DNA of 7,308 nucleotides from Candidatus Pacearchaeota archaeon (GTDB lineage Archaea > Nanobdellota > Nanobdellia > UBA10117 > JABICX01): contig JAFCCX010000018.1 of NCBI GenBank assembly GCA_017609995.1, forward strand, positions 1 to 7,308, written 5' to 3'. This document shows, piece by piece, positions 5,624-7,308 of the stretch; position 1 is the first letter of the stretch; each line of letters begins with the position of its first letter. The position numbers and the translations under genes were made by a program. The notes beneath the pieces were generated by a model, which saw only the letters and a list, made by a program, of their open reading frames with translations, was not told the origin of the DNA and did no database searches.

Positions 5624-7093
5624 AGGTTCACCACTTGAACCACTAAAATCTGAACCAAGCCCTGGACTTAAATCCATTAAAGGTTTTTCTAATTCACCAT
5701 CTCTAATAACAACTTCACCAGTGTCTGAAGAATACTCTGCATCAAGTCCTAAGTTTACAGCTTTCAAACCATTATCTAATGTTGCAGATTGTCTTTCTAA
5801 CTTAGCCATTTGGTCTTGTTCTTCACTTGGATTTAATGTTAAGGACCAACCTTTAACACCCATAAATTCAATTACTTTATTGTAGAAACTTCTGTTGTAA
5901 ATACTTTGTCCATATTCAACAGCTCGATTAGTAACAGTAACTTGTAAACCTTCGTTGTTCAAGCCACCACTTGTAGAAATATCATTTTGAAATAAAGGTT
6001 CAACACCATACACTGCACCAATTTGTCTTCTATATTCGTTACGCATATCAACATGTTGTAATTCATCCAATGGTTTCATAAAGTCAATAAATTCAACAAA
6101 ACCTTGTCCACTGCTTGAATCTGGAATTCCCATTACAACTGGTAAATGTGGATTTTCTTGCGCACGTTGTTGTGCAGTTTCCCATGATTTGTTTAAGCTT
6201 GCCATATTACTAGTTTTGAAAAACAAACCAGCTTTAGGGGGTCTTTGTCCAGTGTACAAATCCATTACATAAGTATCCATATAAACTAGTGTACGAGCCT
6301 TCTGCCAAACACTTAGCACTGGACTAAATCCACGTCTTTTACTAGGACGATATTTACTTTTATGAACAACTTCGTTCTTGAAATAATAAACTTTAGATGC
6401 ATCAATTTCTGCAAAGAATATTGCACGGTAAGCTTGTTTACCACACTTAGGACAAATTTTATGATCTGTTAATAATGTACTTCTATGTTCTGGACACACA
6501 GTTAATTCTCTGTCATTATCATCGTAACCAGGTCTATCACGGCAGTTTAAAACTAAGCCCATTACGTTTGGGTCTGCTCGCATAACTTGATCTAAGTCAC
6601 GTGTAATTATATCACCTTTAGCATCAAAGCCGTATGTGAATAAGAATAACATAAATGCATCATCCCATATAGAAAAGTCATCTTCGAGTTCTTGTGAAAC
6701 TTCAATTAATGATTGATTGTTTTCGTTACAACATTCAATGAATTTAAGCATTGCATATCTAGTCCAGTCTTTAGTTGCCATTAATTCTTCTTGAGAACTT
6801 GTTTCTTCTTCATCAGTTTTTTCTGCTTCTTCTAAATTGTAACCGTTACGAAATATTTCTTTTCGAAGCGAACCATGAATTGTAGTAAGTGTATCTGATT
6901 CATATGCTAAAGATTGTATTGTGTGAATTGGGTAAGGATAAACTGGTAATAATAAACTATTTCTTTCGAACAAACCAATTCTGCTTCCAGGACGAAGTAA
7001 ACCATCCATTGCAATACTTAGTTGGTTTTTAACATCGTTGAATTTAGATTTAGACACGACACCCATTTTTTTAATGCTAGAAAGTACGTTCAT
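5594..7093 (-). CDS. Portal protein with zinc-ribbon insertion (499 aa)
   Basis: Twelve-fold ring at the capsid vertex through which DNA enters and leaves and to which the tail joins. Core portal features: FRNGYN in the wing region (near 85), the long helical region WQKARTLVYMDTYVMDLYTGQRP (about 267-289), EFIDFMKPLDELQHVDMRNEYRRQIGAVYGVEPLF (338-372) and NNEGLQVTVTNRAVEYGQSIYN. An inserted zinc ribbon lies at residues 204-221 (Cys204-x2-His207 and Cys218-x2-Cys221), numbered from the upstream ATG at 7105. I choose the second ATG (7093) because the TATAAATA box is then 19 nt upstream, the same spacing as two other genes; the first ATG is only 7 nt from the box. There is no Shine-Dalgarno sequence. 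The gene ends in a Lys run (KKKN) at a slippery A9G tract overlapping the gpF-like frame. Confidence 0.85.
   Translation of the reverse strand: MNVLSSIKKMGVVSKSKFNDVKNQLSIAMDGLLRPGSRIGLFERNSLLLPVYPYPIHTIQSLAYESDTLTTIHGSLRKEIFRNGYNLEEAEKTDEEETSSQEELMATKDWTRYAMLKFIECCNENNQSLIEVSQELEDDFSIWDDAFMLFLFTYGFDAKGDIITRDLDQVMRADPNVMGLVLNCRDRPGYDDNDRELTVCPEHRSTLLTDHKICPKCGKQAYRAIFFAEIDASKVYYFKNEVVHKSKYRPSKRRGFSPVLSVWQKARTLVYMDTYVMDLYTGQRPPKAGLFFKTSNMASLNKSWETAQQRAQENPHLPVVMGIPDSSSGQGFVEFIDFMKPLDELQHVDMRNEYRRQIGAVYGVEPLFQNDISTSGGLNNEGLQVTVTNRAVEYGQSIYNRSFYNKVIEFMGVKGWSLTLNPSEEQDQMAKLERQSATLDNGLKAVNLGLDAEYSSDTGEVVIRDGELEKPLMDLSPGLGSDFSGSSGEPMKSDLKKKN
5600..5609 (-). other. Slippery A9G tract, candidate -1 frameshift or transcriptional slippage site
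   Basis: The minus strand reads TTA AAA AAA AAG AAC TAG in the portal frame, containing the heptamer A AAA AAG in correct register two codons before the portal stop. A -1 slip gives AAA AAA GAA CTA GCG and continues into the gpF-like frame for 248 more codons. The A9 run could also act by polymerase slippage, adding one base. I see no convincing stimulatory pseudoknot downstream; a short GAAC/GTTC stem overlaps the last base of the heptamer and is too close to act as one. Confidence 0.5.
5621..5632 (-). promoter_or_regulatory. Internal ribosome site near the portal 3' end (GGTGA, 4 nt, ATG)
   Basis: GGTGA at 5632-5628 stands 4 nt before an ATG at 5623-5621, the same arrangement as the protease and nested scaffold starts. 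The ATG is in the portal frame and would reach the portal stop after nine codons unless the reading frame shifts at the A9G tract. It is therefore either the start of a separate gpF-like protein that depends on slippage, or an internal start inside what is really one portal-gpF gene. It could also help a -1 slip by pausing ribosomes. Confidence 0.5.
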
Positions 7094-7110
7094 AGTTTTT
7101 ATCATTTTAT

Positions 7111-7130
7111 CTTATTTATAACAGTTTCTT
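7111..7130 (-). promoter_or_regulatory. Promoter of the portal gene
   Basis: Minus-strand AAGAAACTG followed by TTATAAATAAG lies immediately after, and overlaps by 2 nt, the terminase stop codon. The TATAAATA octamer (7120-7113) ends 19 nt before the portal ATG at 7093. The region lacks a Shine-Dalgarno sequence, so the transcript is probably leaderless. It is identical over 20 nt to the element inside the protease gene. Confidence 0.65.
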
Positions 7131-7308
7131 AAAAAAAGGCACTTTTGCTTCTCATTTGCATAATATCTAAATAATCTGGTGAATGACCTAAATTTTCTTT
7201 TATAATTTCTTTTTTTATGATTCTTTTTTTGGATTCATCGTTGTCCATATCTACTTCTTTAACTTGTTCTAATTCTTCCATAATTATAGGTTTTTGATCT
7301 TCAGTACA
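7129..7308 (-). CDS. Probable terminase large subunit, C-terminal end (cut by window edge)
   Basis: A frame entering at position 7308 is open for 59 codons and stops at TAA 7131-7129. It is strongly charged (MEELEQVKEVDMDNDESKK, then RIIKKEIIKEN) and ends NLGHSPDYLDIMQMRSKSAFF. Terminase large subunits commonly end in a K-x-x-I-K-x-x-L-G-x-S-P-D-Y-x-D-A-x-x-M segment, and terminase normally precedes portal, so this is very probably the tail of the packaging ATPase; the catalytic domains lie outside the window. An internal ATG at 7281 has no ribosome site, so a separate small gene is unlikely. The end of the gene carries a T7 run on the minus strand just before the portal promoter, which might stop some transcripts. 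Confidence 0.66.
   Translation of the reverse strand, partial: CTEDQKPIIMEELEQVKEVDMDNDESKKRIIKKEIIKENLGHSPDYLDIMQMRSKSAFF

Noticed and set aside
7103..7105. Upstream ATG as the portal start
   Set aside because: It is only 7 nt from the TATAAATA box, probably ahead of the transcription start, and the second ATG restores the 19-nt spacing shared by the other two promoters.
3271..7130. Spaced copies of a 17-20 nt sequence considered as a CRISPR array or iteron origin
   Set aside because: Copies are kilobases apart, each at a fixed place relative to a gene start; they fit promoters, not an array.

Overview
The window is part of the head-morphogenesis module of a tailed double-stranded DNA virus or provirus (HK97-type capsid). 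All convincing genes lie on the minus strand, so the module reads from high to low coordinates. The DNA is A+T-rich and densely packed, with no RNA genes, integrase or host genes visible. Reading 5'->3' on the minus strand: C-terminal end of a probable terminase large subunit (cut by the window edge), portal protein with a zinc-ribbon insertion, Mu gpF-like minor head protein, free-standing NUMOD3/HNH homing endonuclease, HK97 gp10 / Mu gpG-like protein, XkdF-type prohead protease with an acidic scaffold nested in its 3' half, HK97-fold major capsid protein, a small protein with a helix-hairpin-helix-like tail, two small probable virion proteins, a BppU-N-like beta-sandwich protein, and the start of a tail-fibre-like protein cut by the other edge. 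The order terminase-portal-F-G-protease/nested scaffold-capsid is that of phage Mu, except for the inserted endonuclease.

The control signals are the most informative part. Genes inside the operon have a Shine-Dalgarno sequence, mostly GGTGA, 3-6 nt before the start codon. Three genes (portal, gp10-like, endonuclease) have none; instead each has a TATAAATA box exactly 19 nt before an ATG. A 20-nt copy of the portal promoter sequence, identical base for base, lies inside the protease coding sequence just upstream of the nested scaffold start. T-rich tracts on the transcribed strand follow the capsid gene and the 90-aa gene. TATA-type boxes at near-archaeal spacing, leaderless first genes, Shine-Dalgarno-led internal genes and T-tract ends suggest an archaeal virus; a mesophilic, low-GC host such as a marine thaumarchaeon would fit, but that is inference. 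The rival reading is a bacteriophage using T4-type late promoters, which have the same TATAAATA core.

The portal-gpF junction is unusual. The gpF-like frame has no ATG, GTG or TTG start for its first roughly 50 codons. A normal virus-type ribosome site (GGTGA, 4 nt, ATG) sits in the portal frame nine codons before the portal stop, followed by an A9G run containing the slippery heptamer A AAA AAG. A -1 slip there leads exactly into the gpF frame, giving a portal-gpF fusion of about 746 residues, a free gpF of about 256 residues, or both. A one-base homopolymer error in the assembly is the main alternative and would make the two a single fused gene.
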